DNA of 64,000 bases from Acidimicrobiia bacterium (lineage in GTDB: Bacteria > Actinomycetota > Acidimicrobiia > IMCC26256 > JAGNEX01). The DNA lies in the NCBI GenBank assembly GCA_020637365.1, contig JACJWE010000002.1:1178001-1242000 (forward strand), in the 5' to 3' direction. Below, one piece after another: positions 35,679 through 46,272 of the stretch (positions within the stretch are counted from its first letter, which is position 1; every line of letters starts with the position of its first letter). The position numbers and the translations under genes are program-made. The notes beneath the pieces are model-generated. The model worked only from the letters and a program-made list of their open reading frames with translations, had not been told where the DNA came from and did not search any database.

Positions 35679-36440
35679 TTAACGCTGGCCCTGCAGGCGA
35701 CGGTTGCGCAGCTTCGAGGAAGCGAAGTCTCGATTCATTTGGGCGATGAAGTCGATCGAGATGCTCTTGGGACAGGCCGATTCGCATTCGCCGTAGTTGG
35801 TGCAGGACCCGAAGTATTGCTCCATCACGTCGACCATCGCTTCGGTGCGCTTCAGACGCTCGGGCTGGCCTTGAGGCAACAAATTCAGGTGGCCCAGTTT
35901 GGCCGACGTGAACAGCTGCGCAGCACCGTTAGGACACGCCGCCACGCACGCACCGCACCCAATACAGGCCGCCGCATCCATCGCAGCGTCGGCTGCTTCC
36001 TTCGGTACGAGGATCTCGTTGGCGTCCTGGGGTGAACCGGTCGGTGCCGTGATGTATCCGCCGGCTTCGATAATGCGATCGAATGCTGACCGATTGACGA
36101 CGAGGTCACGAATGATCGGGAAGGCCTTCGCTCGCCACGGCTCGATAACGATGGTGTCGCCGTCGTTGAATTTACGCATGTGAAGCTGACACGTCGCGGT
36201 GCCGCGCTGCGGGCCGTGAGGCTGGCCGTTGATCATCAGCGAACAAGTGCCGCAGATGCCTTCGCGGCAGTCATGATCGAACGCGATCTCTTCAACACCT
36301 TGTTGATTGAGGCGCTCATTGAGGACGTCGAGCATTTCCAGAAACGACATTTCGTCAGAGATGTCGTCGAGTTGGTGGGTTTCGAACTGGCCCTTGTCCT
36401 GCGGACCCGCTTGACGCCAAACCTTCAGAGTGAGTTTCAC
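35679..36440 (-). CDS. sdhB: Succinate dehydrogenase iron-sulfur subunit
   Basis: The electron-transfer subunit of complex II, 253 residues. The plant-type [2Fe-2S] site is [13 protein letters not shown] with a later Cys in TATCQLHM; the [4Fe-4S] site is [15 protein letters not shown]; the [3Fe-4S] site is [13 protein letters not shown]. The start is GTG 36440, justified by AGGAG six bases upstream. It is the last gene of sdhC-sdhA-sdhB, nine bases after sdhA. A lone cytochrome b subunit and this gene order fit the b558-type enzyme. Confidence 0.96.
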   Translation of the reverse strand: MKLTLKVWRQAGPQDKGQFETHQLDDISDEMSFLEMLDVLNERLNQQGVEEIAFDHDCREGICGTCSLMINGQPHGPQRGTATCQLHMRKFNDGDTIVIEPWRAKAFPIIRDLVVNRSAFDRIIEAGGYITAPTGSPQDANEILVPKEAADAAMDAAACIGCGACVAACPNGAAQLFTSAKLGHLNLLPQGQPERLKRTEAMVDVMEQYFGSCTNYGECESACPKSISIDFIAQMNRDFASSKLRNRRLQGQR

Positions 36441-36449
36441 GGCTGTCTC

Positions 36450-38366
<1,917 letters not shown>

Positions 38367-38427
38367 CAACTTGTCTTTCTTATCGAAGAGCGTGCTTTAA
38401 TACTTTCTACGTCTATCGGCCCGTGGA

Positions 38428-39180
38428 CTACTTGGCGATTCCCGTCATAACGGCGATCGGGATGCTGACGTTGCCGATCGTGATGATCGCTGAGAAGGCG
38501 ATGGCGAAATACTTGCGCCAGCTGTTGAACCGAGGGTTGTTGAGACCCAGGGACTGGAACATGCTCCACGCACCATGGAAGATGTGGATGCCCAGCGCGA
38601 TGTTGGCGACGATGTAGACCAAGGCGATCGGGACGTTCTCGAGGCCGTGTACGACGTTGGCATACGCGTCGCCGCGCTCGAACTCGGTGCCACCCACACC
38701 CCATGTCAGCTGCATCAGGTGGTAGATGAGATAGAGCCCCACGATGATGCCGGTGTAGCGCATGGTGCGAGCTGCGTAGTCGGCCACTTGGTAGTCGCGT
38801 GGCGACTGGTATCCAACGGGCCGCGCTTTTTTGTTGATGACCGTCAAGGTGTATGCGGAGTGGATGTGCGCCACGAATGCGATGACTAATCCACCGCGCA
38901 TCAACCACAGTACGACGGTACGCGGCACGATCGGCACCAAGAGCTCGCGGAGGAACTCGGCGTAGTGGTTGAAGTCATCTTCGCCCAGGTAGATCTTTAG
39001 ATTGCCGATCATGTGAAAGAAGACAAAGCCGAGCAGCATGATGCCCGAGATCGCCATCACGTACTTCTTGCCGATCGCCGTCTGGTAGAAACCCACGACG
39101 GAGTTCTTGCCCTTTTTCGGCGGTTTGATCGGTTCGACGTGGCGTGCGGCTCGCGCCCTGTCGGAGGTCGTCTGGCTCAT
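38428..39180 (-). CDS. sdhC: Succinate dehydrogenase cytochrome b subunit (b558 type)
   Basis: A five-helix membrane anchor of about 250 residues. Helices carry the expected heme histidines: FVFFHMIGNLK, FVAHIHSAYTL, LYLIYHLMQL and IALGIHIFHGAWSMFQS. The fused single-subunit anchor, without a separate sdhD, is the b558 arrangement of some Gram-positives. I use ATG 39180 (MSQTTSDRARAARH); the frame opens 14 codons earlier with no better site. First gene of the sdhC-A-B operon, 61 bases before sdhA. Confidence 0.92.
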   Translation of the reverse strand: MSQTTSDRARAARHVEPIKPPKKGKNSVVGFYQTAIGKKYVMAISGIMLLGFVFFHMIGNLKIYLGEDDFNHYAEFLRELLVPIVPRTVVLWLMRGGLVIAFVAHIHSAYTLTVINKKARPVGYQSPRDYQVADYAARTMRYTGIIVGLYLIYHLMQLTWGVGGTEFERGDAYANVVHGLENVPIALVYIVANIALGIHIFHGAWSMFQSLGLNNPRFNSWRKYFAIAFSAIITIGNVSIPIAVMTGIAK

Positions 39181-39536
39181 CTGCAACGGGCCTCTCGTCA
39201 TCACAATGTGGGCCGCGCGCACGCGAAGCAGAAACGCCTAAAGGCGAGCAGCCGCCGTCCTGTACCACACGAAGCTACCGCCGACATGGCGGTCACCATG
39301 AATTCGCAGGTGTCGCAGGCCTCGCCGCGCGGGAACTGCCCCTCGGGTGAACATGCCGCGGCGGTTTCGCGGCTAGGTGGGTGGTGTTAAACGTCGGTGT
39401 GCGGATCGGCGGTCCGGCGCGCCAGTCGCAAGGACGAGATTTCGTCACTCCTCGGGTCGGAATGGCGGAATTGAGGACGCTGCGAGTGGTGATGCCGGGA
39501 CGTCGAGACGTGCGCCATGCGTTTGACACCAGCCAC
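39181..39536. other. Upstream region of sdhCAB
   Basis: About 355 bases between sdhC and the end of the GH2 gene on the same strand. A 78-codon minus-strand frame here is Arg/Thr/Pro-rich with no recognisable features. The region should contain the sdh promoter, but I cannot place one. No clear terminator hairpin for the GH2 gene. Confidence 0.4.
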
Positions 39537-41966
39537 TTAGGGCAGGGGCAGTGCGGCGTGCGCTCCCAGGTGGGTCAAGAGCGACCGGGTATAGATGTGC
39601 TCGATCGGGTGGTCGTCACCGGTGTCCAAGATCAAGGTGAAGATCGGGACATCGGGGCCGCCAGCTGCAGCGTCGATCGATTCGATCAACTCCAGTGGAA
39701 GGCTCCCGACGAAGGTGACACTGCTGCCCAGCATCGTTCCTCGCCAACGTGCGACCAGCCTTCCCGTCCGCGAGCCGGATCGAGATCCCAGGCTCAGCGC
39801 CGAAGTGTGACGTACGACGTCCAGCCGAGCGCCAGCGAAATCCACGGTCGACTCGTTCGCGACATGGACCGAACCCGATCGCAGATCCAACATCGGCAAC
39901 AGGGTTCGACAGGTTGCTCGCAGCCGAGCGAGTGCCGGTTTGGCAACGCCGCCGTGGTCGATCAACGAACCTGAAATCGCAGCTTGTCCGTCTTGAAAGC
40001 CGCGGTAGACAAAGCCGCCCGTGGGGGACCAGCGGATGCGCCGCATATCCTCAACCTGGAGTTGCAGCAGATCGGCCTGGTAGCGCTGGGACTCCCGGCG
40101 CCATTGATCGAAGGTATGAAAGTGCGCCTCGGGAAAGCGTCGATGGAACGATCCCTGTTCAAAGAGGTGCTCGCGAGAAAGTTCCGCCCAGTCAAGCCAC
40201 GGCCATCGTTCGGGATGGGCGAACCCATCCGTATCTGGCACCGCAGGACTCCCAAACGATCCAATGCAGCGTCCGAGTCGCGGCCACTGGCGAATCGCCT
40301 CGGCGAGGTCGGCCATATGTCCAAGCGACCATCCAAAAGGCGAATGGAGGTCGGTGCCCTTTGAGGATGCTCCGGGGACGACACCCGAATGTGGGTCGAC
40401 CGGCCTGGTCGGATCGGCAGCCTGCATGGCCCGGCTGACCGATCGGTCAAAACGGAGCCGCTGCAGCGATGGCAGACCCGATGCCCCCAACCGAGCGAGG
40501 GTGCTCAGATTGGCGGTCGGGATACCAAGGTCGGCATCTTCATGGGTCCGCAGGCGCATGGTGGACTCGTTGCGGGCGCACCACGTGATGATCGATGGAT
40601 GATCGGCGAGTTGGTCGATCATCGCGACAGCCTGTTTCACGGCCTGGTCGGCGACCTGGTTGGCATACCCGCCCTGCGCAGGAAAATCCTGCCAGATCAC
40701 CACTCCAAGGCGGTCGGCCTCTTCGTACAGCGCCGAGGGGGCGATGTGGGTATGGATCCTGAGCAGGTCCAGGTTGGTGTCTCGGGCCCGACGCACGATG
40801 TCGGCGGCGGCGTCATCAGAAATCTCTGCCGGGTACGGGCCGAGTGGGCCCTGGGCCGCGCCCATGAAGAAGAACGGCTCACCATTGATCCGGAAGCGAT
40901 AGTCCTCTGCTGAGACCGTCCGGAATGCTGCGGTACGAACGGTCTCATCGCTCGCCATGTCTGCGCATGAAACCGCAACCTCGACCAGCCCGGTGGGCTG
41001 TTCCCCCAAGCGCCATGGCCACCACAGCGGTGGACGATCGACGTCGAGATCCCAATGGAGCGTGGTGGTTCCGCTCGCCAAGGTGACGTCGCGTGCGAAC
41101 TCCACAACGCGATCGTCGATGGAGATAGTGGCCGTCAATCGGGCTGACGTGCCCCCTGGTTCATGACCGCCAGCGCCGTTGTGCTCGCCGCTGTGTCGAC
41201 CGGGCTGGACGGCCGGTGCGCTGCCGCTTTCGCCGCTTTCGGGTGTGACGACCTGCACAGTTCCGGCTTCACCCGACACCTCAACCTCGTCGCCCTCTGC
41301 TGTGAGGGCGGCGGCCGAGGTGTCGGTAGCTCCCAGACTCGTATCTCCGCGGAGAGTGTCGGGGTCTACGTTGGCGGCTCCGCGGTCGAGAACGAGATCT
41401 AGACGGAGTCGGCCAGTTCGATCATCTGCAGCGGTACATGTGGTCCGGCACGTCGCTATACGGACCGGACCGGTGATATCGAGGGTCACACGCCCCCAGA
41501 GGCCGCCGGGCTGCAGTCCAACGGGGAAGAACTGCCCATCGGTGAGCGCTCCAGCGATGATGCGCTTGTGATCGAAATCTTTAGGTGGGATCGACGTCAC
41601 TTCCAAAGCGACGGTGAGCGGGCCCGTTCCGTGCCTGACCTCGCTCGTGATCTCAAAGACGTGGGTGGCATACGGGCCCGTAGTGGTTCCTAGATAGTGG
41701 CCGTCCACCCAGAGGTCGCCGTCCGCGTAAATGCCTTCGAAGCGGAGCCAGGCGCGTTCGCCGTCGGAGAGCAACGGTCGGGAAGTTCTTCGGCGGGCAA
41801 AGAGTGTTTCGGCCCCTGAGAACTCGCGATGTTGGTGGCCCGGAACGTGAAGCGAGACCCAGGCGTCGTCATCAAACTCGGGCAGGAAGAACGAGGGTGC
41901 CACCGCTGGATCGGCAGGCAGAAAGCGCCAGGGGCCGTCCAGGCTGAGGTGTCGAGGCGTTTTCAT
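39537..41966 (-). CDS. GH2-family (beta-mannosidase-like) protein lacking the usual nucleophile Glu
   Basis: About 809 residues with the GH2 architecture: an N-terminal sugar-binding domain (SLDGPWRFLPADPAVAPSF, LRFEGIYADGDLWVDGHYLG), an Ig-like domain interrupted by an acidic Gly/Ala/Ser-rich insert, and a TIM barrel (NLDLLRIHTHI, VIWQDFPAQGG). The acid/base Glu is present in WCARNES (E467). The nucleophile segment, normally xEFGxQ, reads CIGSFGSPAVP, with Ser (S570) for Glu. The 103-residue separation supports the alignment. It may be a non-hydrolytic carbohydrate-binding relative. The start ATG 41966 (MKTPRHLSLDG) lacks a clear site. Confidence 0.78.
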   Translation of the reverse strand: MKTPRHLSLDGPWRFLPADPAVAPSFFLPEFDDDAWVSLHVPGHQHREFSGAETLFARRRTSRPLLSDGERAWLRFEGIYADGDLWVDGHYLGTTTGPYATHVFEITSEVRHGTGPLTVALEVTSIPPKDFDHKRIIAGALTDGQFFPVGLQPGGLWGRVTLDITGPVRIATCRTTCTAADDRTGRLRLDLVLDRGAANVDPDTLRGDTSLGATDTSAAALTAEGDEVEVSGEAGTVQVVTPESGESGSAPAVQPGRHSGEHNGAGGHEPGGTSARLTATISIDDRVVEFARDVTLASGTTTLHWDLDVDRPPLWWPWRLGEQPTGLVEVAVSCADMASDETVRTAAFRTVSAEDYRFRINGEPFFFMGAAQGPLGPYPAEISDDAAADIVRRARDTNLDLLRIHTHIAPSALYEEADRLGVVIWQDFPAQGGYANQVADQAVKQAVAMIDQLADHPSIITWCARNESTMRLRTHEDADLGIPTANLSTLARLGASGLPSLQRLRFDRSVSRAMQAADPTRPVDPHSGVVPGASSKGTDLHSPFGWSLGHMADLAEAIRQWPRLGRCIGSFGSPAVPDTDGFAHPERWPWLDWAELSREHLFEQGSFHRRFPEAHFHTFDQWRRESQRYQADLLQLQVEDMRRIRWSPTGGFVYRGFQDGQAAISGSLIDHGGVAKPALARLRATCRTLLPMLDLRSGSVHVANESTVDFAGARLDVVRHTSALSLGSRSGSRTGRLVARWRGTMLGSSVTFVGSLPLELIESIDAAAGGPDVPIFTLILDTGDDHPIEHIYTRSLLTHLGAHAALPLP

Positions 41967-42036
41967 TGCCCTGATGGTAGCGATGTTGACCAAAGAACAG
42001 TATTGGCGCCTTGCGCAAAGGGGCCCTCAGCGGTCA

Positions 42037-42056
42037 TAGTTACATACCTGTAACTA
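42037..42056. promoter_or_regulatory. Palindromic operator candidate between the GH2 and whiB genes
   Basis: A perfect 8-bp inverted repeat, TAGTTACA and TGTAACTA, separated by TACC. It is AT-rich in a GC-rich context and lies in the divergent intergenic space, 71 bases upstream of the GH2 start and about 130 bases upstream of whiB. Size and symmetry fit a dimeric repressor site. Confidence 0.5.
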
Positions 42057-42186
42057 CACAGGTGCGAGCGTGGGTGCGTCGGCCGACCCTACAACGCCTT
42101 CAACCACACATTGTGGATGGTGAGGCGGCATCCCCGAAATGTCGAACATCGGCGGCGGCAACCAGTCCGTCGCAAGGAGCCCCAAA

Positions 42187-42462
42187 GTGCAGGACCTCAT
42201 CGCTGACATAGGAGACGAAGGGGCCTCGTGGCGACAGTTCGCAAACTGCCTTGGGGTCGACCCAGATCTGTTTTTCCCCGAGCGGGGCGCCTCGACCAAA
42301 GAGGCCAAGGGTGTGTGTCTCGGATGCGAGGTCCGCTTGGACTGCCTGGAGTTCGCACTTCAAAACGGTGAGAAGTTTGGAATCTGGGGTGGGCTCTCCG
42401 AGCGTGAACGCCGTCGGATTCGCCGCGAACGGGCCTTGGCTCGCCGCCGCGCCCTCGGCTGA
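42187..42462 (+). CDS. WhiB-family iron-sulfur transcriptional regulator
   Basis: 91 residues with the four cluster cysteines, FANCLG, GVCLGC and RLDCLEFAL, followed by the GIWGG turn (FGIWGGLSERERR) and a basic C-terminal tail (RRIRRERALARRRALG). WhiB proteins bind a [4Fe-4S] cluster and interact with the housekeeping sigma factor to regulate development or stress responses; they are restricted to actinobacteria and their phages. GTG 42187 is chosen because AAGGAG lies seven bases upstream; the ATG at 42139 would add 16 residues without a site. Paralogue at 45189. Confidence 0.92.
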   Translation: MQDLIADIGDEGASWRQFANCLGVDPDLFFPERGASTKEAKGVCLGCEVRLDCLEFALQNGEKFGIWGGLSERERRRIRRERALARRRALG

Positions 42463-42564
42463 GCCGGGGTACAGAACCCCTGGTCCGAGCGAGCCTGTAG
42501 AACACCCGTCGCTCACCGAACGCGGGGTGCGCTGAGCGGTCACTGAGCGGGCTGTCTCCCATCG

Positions 42565-43467
42565 TCATCGCGGGTTGTTGCGGTGATGAGCGCTCCAACG
42601 TCGTTCGACCGTGTCGACGATCCCGATGCTCGACTCCCGGCGAAAATCGTCGCTCCATGACTGCCAGTCGGCTAGGGGTACCAGTCCAACCAGCTCGAAG
42701 TCGAGCACTCGTCCGCCAGCGAGGCGCACCAGTTCAGACACCGCTCGACAGGCCGCTTCCGTTGAAGTGTCGGCCAATCGGATCAGGTTCATGGACACCT
42801 GCACGCCACCCAACTCAGGCGTGTCAAAGGCGAGAGCGCGTACGCCGCGCAACCCTCCCGAAGATTCCCGCACCTGGGCGGCGACCTCGGCAGCCCGCTC
42901 AATCGGAAGATCCGTGAGCACGTTGATCGCCACCATCGGCATGCGCGCTCCGACGGCGATTGCGCCCGAGCGGGGGTTGGGTTGGCTCGGTCCGCAGTCC
43001 GGTGCAATGTCGACGAAGGCCCCTCGCCTCACCTCGGGCAGGCTGCGGCGATGAGTCTGCGGCGACGGATTTGTCGCCATGTCGTACAAGAACACGGGTA
43101 TGTCAAGGGTTGTCCCGGCCCAGGCGCCGAACTCGTGCGCGGCGTCGATCGCCTCCGCAACCAGTCCACCGTCCAGGGCGACGAACGGTACGACGTCGAC
43201 GACTCCGAAACGAGGATGCACCCCGTCATGATCGGCCAAGTCGATCGTACGGACGGCCGCTTCGGTCAGAGCTTGTGCCGATTTCAACACCAGGCCCATG
43301 GCGTCAGCGCCAACGGTGAACACGCTGCGGTTGTGGTCGGGGTCCGAATGGACATCGAGTAGCGCCGGTCCAGCTGCATGGCGCAGCGCTGTGAGGCGCG
43401 AGACGTCCCGGCCTTCGGAGATATTGATCACCGCTTCGAAGATCGCTGCGTCCAATGTGTTCAACAT
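42565..43467 (-). CDS. Glutamate formimidoyltransferase-like protein
   Basis: 300 residues resembling the formiminotransferase N- and C-subdomains of FTCD. These enzymes pass the formimino group of formiminoglutamate to THF in histidine breakdown. Diagnostic parts: VINISEGRDVSRLTAL at the start, VHSDPDHNRSVFTVG and HPRFGVVDVVPFVAL. No other histidine-degradation gene is nearby, so the role could be a variant folate-linked transferase. The ATG at 43467 begins the conserved sequence; the frame to 43629 overlaps the divergent LLM gene. The gap to that gene is only 38 bases. Confidence 0.82.
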   Translation of the reverse strand: MLNTLDAAIFEAVINISEGRDVSRLTALRHAAGPALLDVHSDPDHNRSVFTVGADAMGLVLKSAQALTEAAVRTIDLADHDGVHPRFGVVDVVPFVALDGGLVAEAIDAAHEFGAWAGTTLDIPVFLYDMATNPSPQTHRRSLPEVRRGAFVDIAPDCGPSQPNPRSGAIAVGARMPMVAINVLTDLPIERAAEVAAQVRESSGGLRGVRALAFDTPELGGVQVSMNLIRLADTSTEAACRAVSELVRLAGGRVLDFELVGLVPLADWQSWSDDFRRESSIGIVDTVERRWSAHHRNNPR

Positions 43468-43505
43468 CACCCCGGGAGTCCTCTCGGCACGCAGGTGCCG
43501 GTACC

Positions 43506-44504
43506 ATGCCCGATATGGAGATCGGCTTCGCACTGCCACAGTACGACTATTCAGTTCCTGGACAGGACCCCCTGAACTATCCAGTGATACTTCAGCACGC
43601 TCAGCAGGCCCGCATGTTGGGCGTGACAAGCTTGTGGCTTTCGGATCACATCGTGCTGGATTTGGTCAAGTACGGCGGCGAGCCCCGTGACTACGGCGCT
43701 TTTGAGCCGCTCACCACATTGGTCGCGTTGAGTCAGATGGTTCCCGACGTTCGCCTCGGCACGTTGGTCTTGTGCGAGGGGATTCGGTCGATTCCGCTGC
43801 TGGCCAAGACGGCATCCTCGGCCGATGCGGTGATGGGTGGCCGACTCGAACTCGGCATCGGCGCGGGCTGGTATGAGCCCGACTATTCGATGGTCGGCCT
43901 CGAGATGCCTCCCGTCGGCGAACGCATGGCGCGTCTCAAGGAATCGCTCCAGGCATTGCGGACGCTTTTCGGGCCTGGTCCTGTCGATTTCAAAGGGCGT
44001 TTTACGAACTTCACCGGCGCCTACACACTGCCTGCATCGCCGCAGATCGGGGGACCACCCCTGTGGGTTGGTGGTAAGGGCGATCGACTGCTTGGCATCG
44101 TGGCAGCGGGCGCGGACGGCTGGAATACCTGCTGGGTTTGGACCCACGAGGCGTACGACGCTCGACGCGCCGTTCTCGATGCGCACTGCGACCGCATCAA
44201 CCGAGATCCGGCGTCGATTCGCCGTTCGGTAGGTCTCTATGCGCTGGTCGGTGAGAACGAATCTGATCTTGCGTCCCGTTTCGAACGACTCAAGCAGAAC
44301 ACGCCGCGGGGTGTGATGTCGGGGGTGTCACTCGAGGACTGGCGCCAGGGGCGTCTGGTGGGAACGGTCGAAGAGGTCCGTGACCAGCTCGGACGGTGGG
44401 GTGAACTCGGTATCGAGTCGGTGATCGTCGGTTTGGGTGCCGTGCCGTTCCAGGTGGGTTCACTCGATGACCTCGATCCGATCATGGCTGCGGCAAGTAC
44501 GTGA
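43506..44504 (+). CDS. LLM-class (probably F420-dependent) oxidoreductase
   Basis: About 332 residues of the bacterial luciferase-like TIM-barrel family: MEIGFALPQYDYSV, SLWLSDHIVLD, LGTLVLCEGIRSIPLLAKTASSAD, GRLELGIGAGWYEPDYSMVG and PPLWVGGKGDRLLGIVAAGADGWN. The last segments are typical of the F420-binding actinobacterial subgroup. Substrate unknown. ATG 43506 or the ATG nine bases later could be the start. Divergent from the formiminotransferase-like gene. The 280 bases after it, before tatA, hold no gene that I can support. Confidence 0.85.
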   Translation: MPDMEIGFALPQYDYSVPGQDPLNYPVILQHAQQARMLGVTSLWLSDHIVLDLVKYGGEPRDYGAFEPLTTLVALSQMVPDVRLGTLVLCEGIRSIPLLAKTASSADAVMGGRLELGIGAGWYEPDYSMVGLEMPPVGERMARLKESLQALRTLFGPGPVDFKGRFTNFTGAYTLPASPQIGGPPLWVGGKGDRLLGIVAAGADGWNTCWVWTHEAYDARRAVLDAHCDRINRDPASIRRSVGLYALVGENESDLASRFERLKQNTPRGVMSGVSLEDWRQGRLVGTVEEVRDQLGRWGELGIESVIVGLGAVPFQVGSLDDLDPIMAAAST

Positions 44505-44785
44505 TCGAACCGAGTCTGCTCGGCTTGCGGGTTGGCTGGCTCACCTGTGGATCTCGTCGACCGCAGTGGGGTGTTGTCTATCTCGCGGAAGCGACGATCA
44601 TCGGGGTTCTGCGACCTGGCGTTGGTCCCTGAGATACCTCGGTCGCGCTGGTTGCGGAGTCCGCTTGGCAACGATTCGGAAAACAAGGCAGTCCCGCGGC
44701 TGGATTGAATCTCGTGTTGGGTTACGATGCCAGCAAAGGTGCAGCCAAGACATGCGGTTGCTGCACGTGGGTTGAGGAGAGCCAC

Positions 44786-44953
44786 ATGACGAGTGGACCA
44801 GAACTATGGATCATCCTTGGAGTTGTCGTGCTGCTGTTTGGCAGTTCGCAGCTTCCGAAACTTGCTCGCTCCCTCGGGGAAGCGTCGAACGAGTTCAAAA
44901 AGGGTGTCAAGGATGGTGCCAACGAGAGTGACGACTCGGCAAAGGACGAGTAG
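44786..44953 (+). CDS. tatA: Twin-arginine translocase subunit TatA/E
   Basis: 55 residues: a short outer N-terminus, one transmembrane helix (LWIILGVVVLLFGSSQLPKLA), the hinge GSSQLPKLARSLGEAS, an amphipathic helix (NEFKKGVKDGA) and an acidic tail. The F-G-x3-L-P-x-LA pattern is diagnostic of TatA/E, which forms the pore for folded, twin-arginine substrates. GAGGAGA lies five bases before the ATG. tatB and tatC are not adjacent. A very strong hairpin follows 40 bases later. Confidence 0.93.
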   Translation: MTSGPELWIILGVVVLLFGSSQLPKLARSLGEASNEFKKGVKDGANESDDSAKDE

Positions 44954-44993
44954 GCCATCTCTGGGTGTCGTCCGACAACAGAGTCGAGCGATG

Positions 44994-45035
44994 ATGAGAA
45001 GCGCTCCCCCCGATGAGTGGGGGAGCGCTTCTCAT
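44994..45035 (+). terminator. Strong hairpin terminator after tatA
   Basis: A perfect 17-bp inverted repeat (ATGAGAAGCGCTCCCCC and its complement) with an 8-base loop. Between tatA and the convergent whiB gene, it could stop transcription from both sides. No long T-run. Confidence 0.8.
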
Positions 45036-45188
45036 TGCCAGCGATCAGGTCTGGCTTTCGGCACCAGGTGCCGTCTCGTGTTCGCTGAGGGGCGGGCCTG
45101 GGAGTGCGCTCAGGCGGTACCCAATTCAGCGGATGAGATGCACCACGGTGTCGTTGGTCTCCTCGGCGAGTAGCCGAGGGTCAGGCTG

Positions 45189-45503
45189 TTAGGACGCCGC
45201 CTTTGCGCTCGCTCGCCGAGACCGCAGGATGCGGCGACGTTCACGTTCGGAGCATCCACCCCAAACGCCATGGTCGATCCGGTAGGTGAGCGCGTATTCG
45301 AGGCAGTCCATCCGCACTGGACACTGGGCACAAACGGTCTTGGCATGTTCAACGCCAACCCCATCTGATGGAAAAAAGAAGTCTGCGTTTTGTCCTCGGC
45401 ATAGCGCCTCTCTCATCCAGGAATGCTCGACATGCTCCAGGTTGAGCTCTTCGAGAGAGTCGCCTAAGGACGTTTCTTGTATCGGTTGGTTGGAGCGTCG
45501 CAT
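45189..45503 (-). CDS. WhiB-family iron-sulfur transcriptional regulator
   Basis: About 104 residues. Cluster cysteines occur in ALCRG, TVCAQCPVRMDC, followed by LEYALTYRIDHGVWGGCSERERRRIL with the G[VI]WGG turn, and a basic tail. An FFFPSDGVGVEHAK segment between the first and second Cys is typical. ATG 45503 is chosen because GGAG lies six bases upstream; GTG 45542 would add 13 residues. The 260 bases upstream, shared with the divergent htrA locus, are AT-richer than average and hold an ATGGGT...ACCCAT dyad near 45590. Confidence 0.92.
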   Translation of the reverse strand: MRRSNQPIQETSLGDSLEELNLEHVEHSWMREALCRGQNADFFFPSDGVGVEHAKTVCAQCPVRMDCLEYALTYRIDHGVWGGCSERERRRILRSRRASAKAAS

Positions 45504-45763
45504 TTGGTCTCCAAAACGGGTCTCGTGAACTGTGGTCGTCACCGTCCTCGGGATGCCCGAAGGAGTCCTGAGGAGTGTTTCGAACTTTCATGGGTGTAAA
45601 CGCTTGAACCCATCAAAACGTTCCACGAAAAATGAGAAAAATTTTCCAAGGGCGCCGTTTTTTGGCCGACCCGACCGGCGAGACTGACCGACGGGAAGAA
45701 GCGCCGAGCGCGTTTCCTGCGCATATCGGTGCCTATCTATGACGTTTATCGAGGTAGACAGCT

Positions 45764-46272
45764 ATGTCTCAGCACGACGAAGAAAGTCCTTATCAAGGAC
45801 AAACAAACCCCGCCACCGACGGCCCTGTTCCGTCGGCTGACTCCGTTCTGTCGGTCGACCGGCTCGAGCCCGATTCGAATCCTGAAAGGTCGGCAGCTGA
45901 CCGGTTGACGCCCATCGAAGACCCGGTTCCGGGTCCTGTCGCACCGATCTCCCGGTGCGGCCGCCCGTCGCCACATCGGGTTTCCAGCGTCCTCAAGCGC
46001 CGCCTCAGGTTCCGATGTCTACGCCTGTGGCGCGACCGGGCGTACCCGGTGAACCGTCACCGATCGACCAAACGTTCGCATCGGCGCCTCCACCTGTGCC
46101 GCGGACCGCCACCAGCCCGCCTGGGGCGCACTCCTCAGCGCAGGGGTTTGGGCCTCGTGGCACCTCGACCGTTGCCGGATCCTCCCCGCAGGCGTCTTAG
46201 GGGCGCGGGTGCTTCTCCGGCCTTCGGACATCGGACGTTTCGAATGGTGAACACGGCTCCCATGGCGCGCCG
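45764..46272 (+). pseudogene. Frame-broken cytoplasmic N-terminal tail of the HtrA protease
   Basis: A good start (ATG 45764, GAGG nine bases upstream) opens an Asp/Glu/Pro-rich tail (MSQHDEESPYQGQTNPATDG). Near 45951 the sense moves to the next frame, which one extra C in CTCCCGG would restore (then RPPVATSGFQRPQAPPQVP). A TAG stops that frame at 46198; between there and 46272 the best sense alternates between frames before joining the htrA frame. Pro/Ser-rich cytosolic tails before the membrane helix are usual in actinobacterial HtrA proteins. Sequence error or a broken 5' end are both possible. Confidence 0.6.

Noticed and set aside
44237..44785. Minus-strand 182-codon frame before tatA
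   Set aside because: Mostly antisense to the LLM gene; composition is Ser/Arg/Thr-rich shadow. The gap 44505-44785 shows no supported gene.
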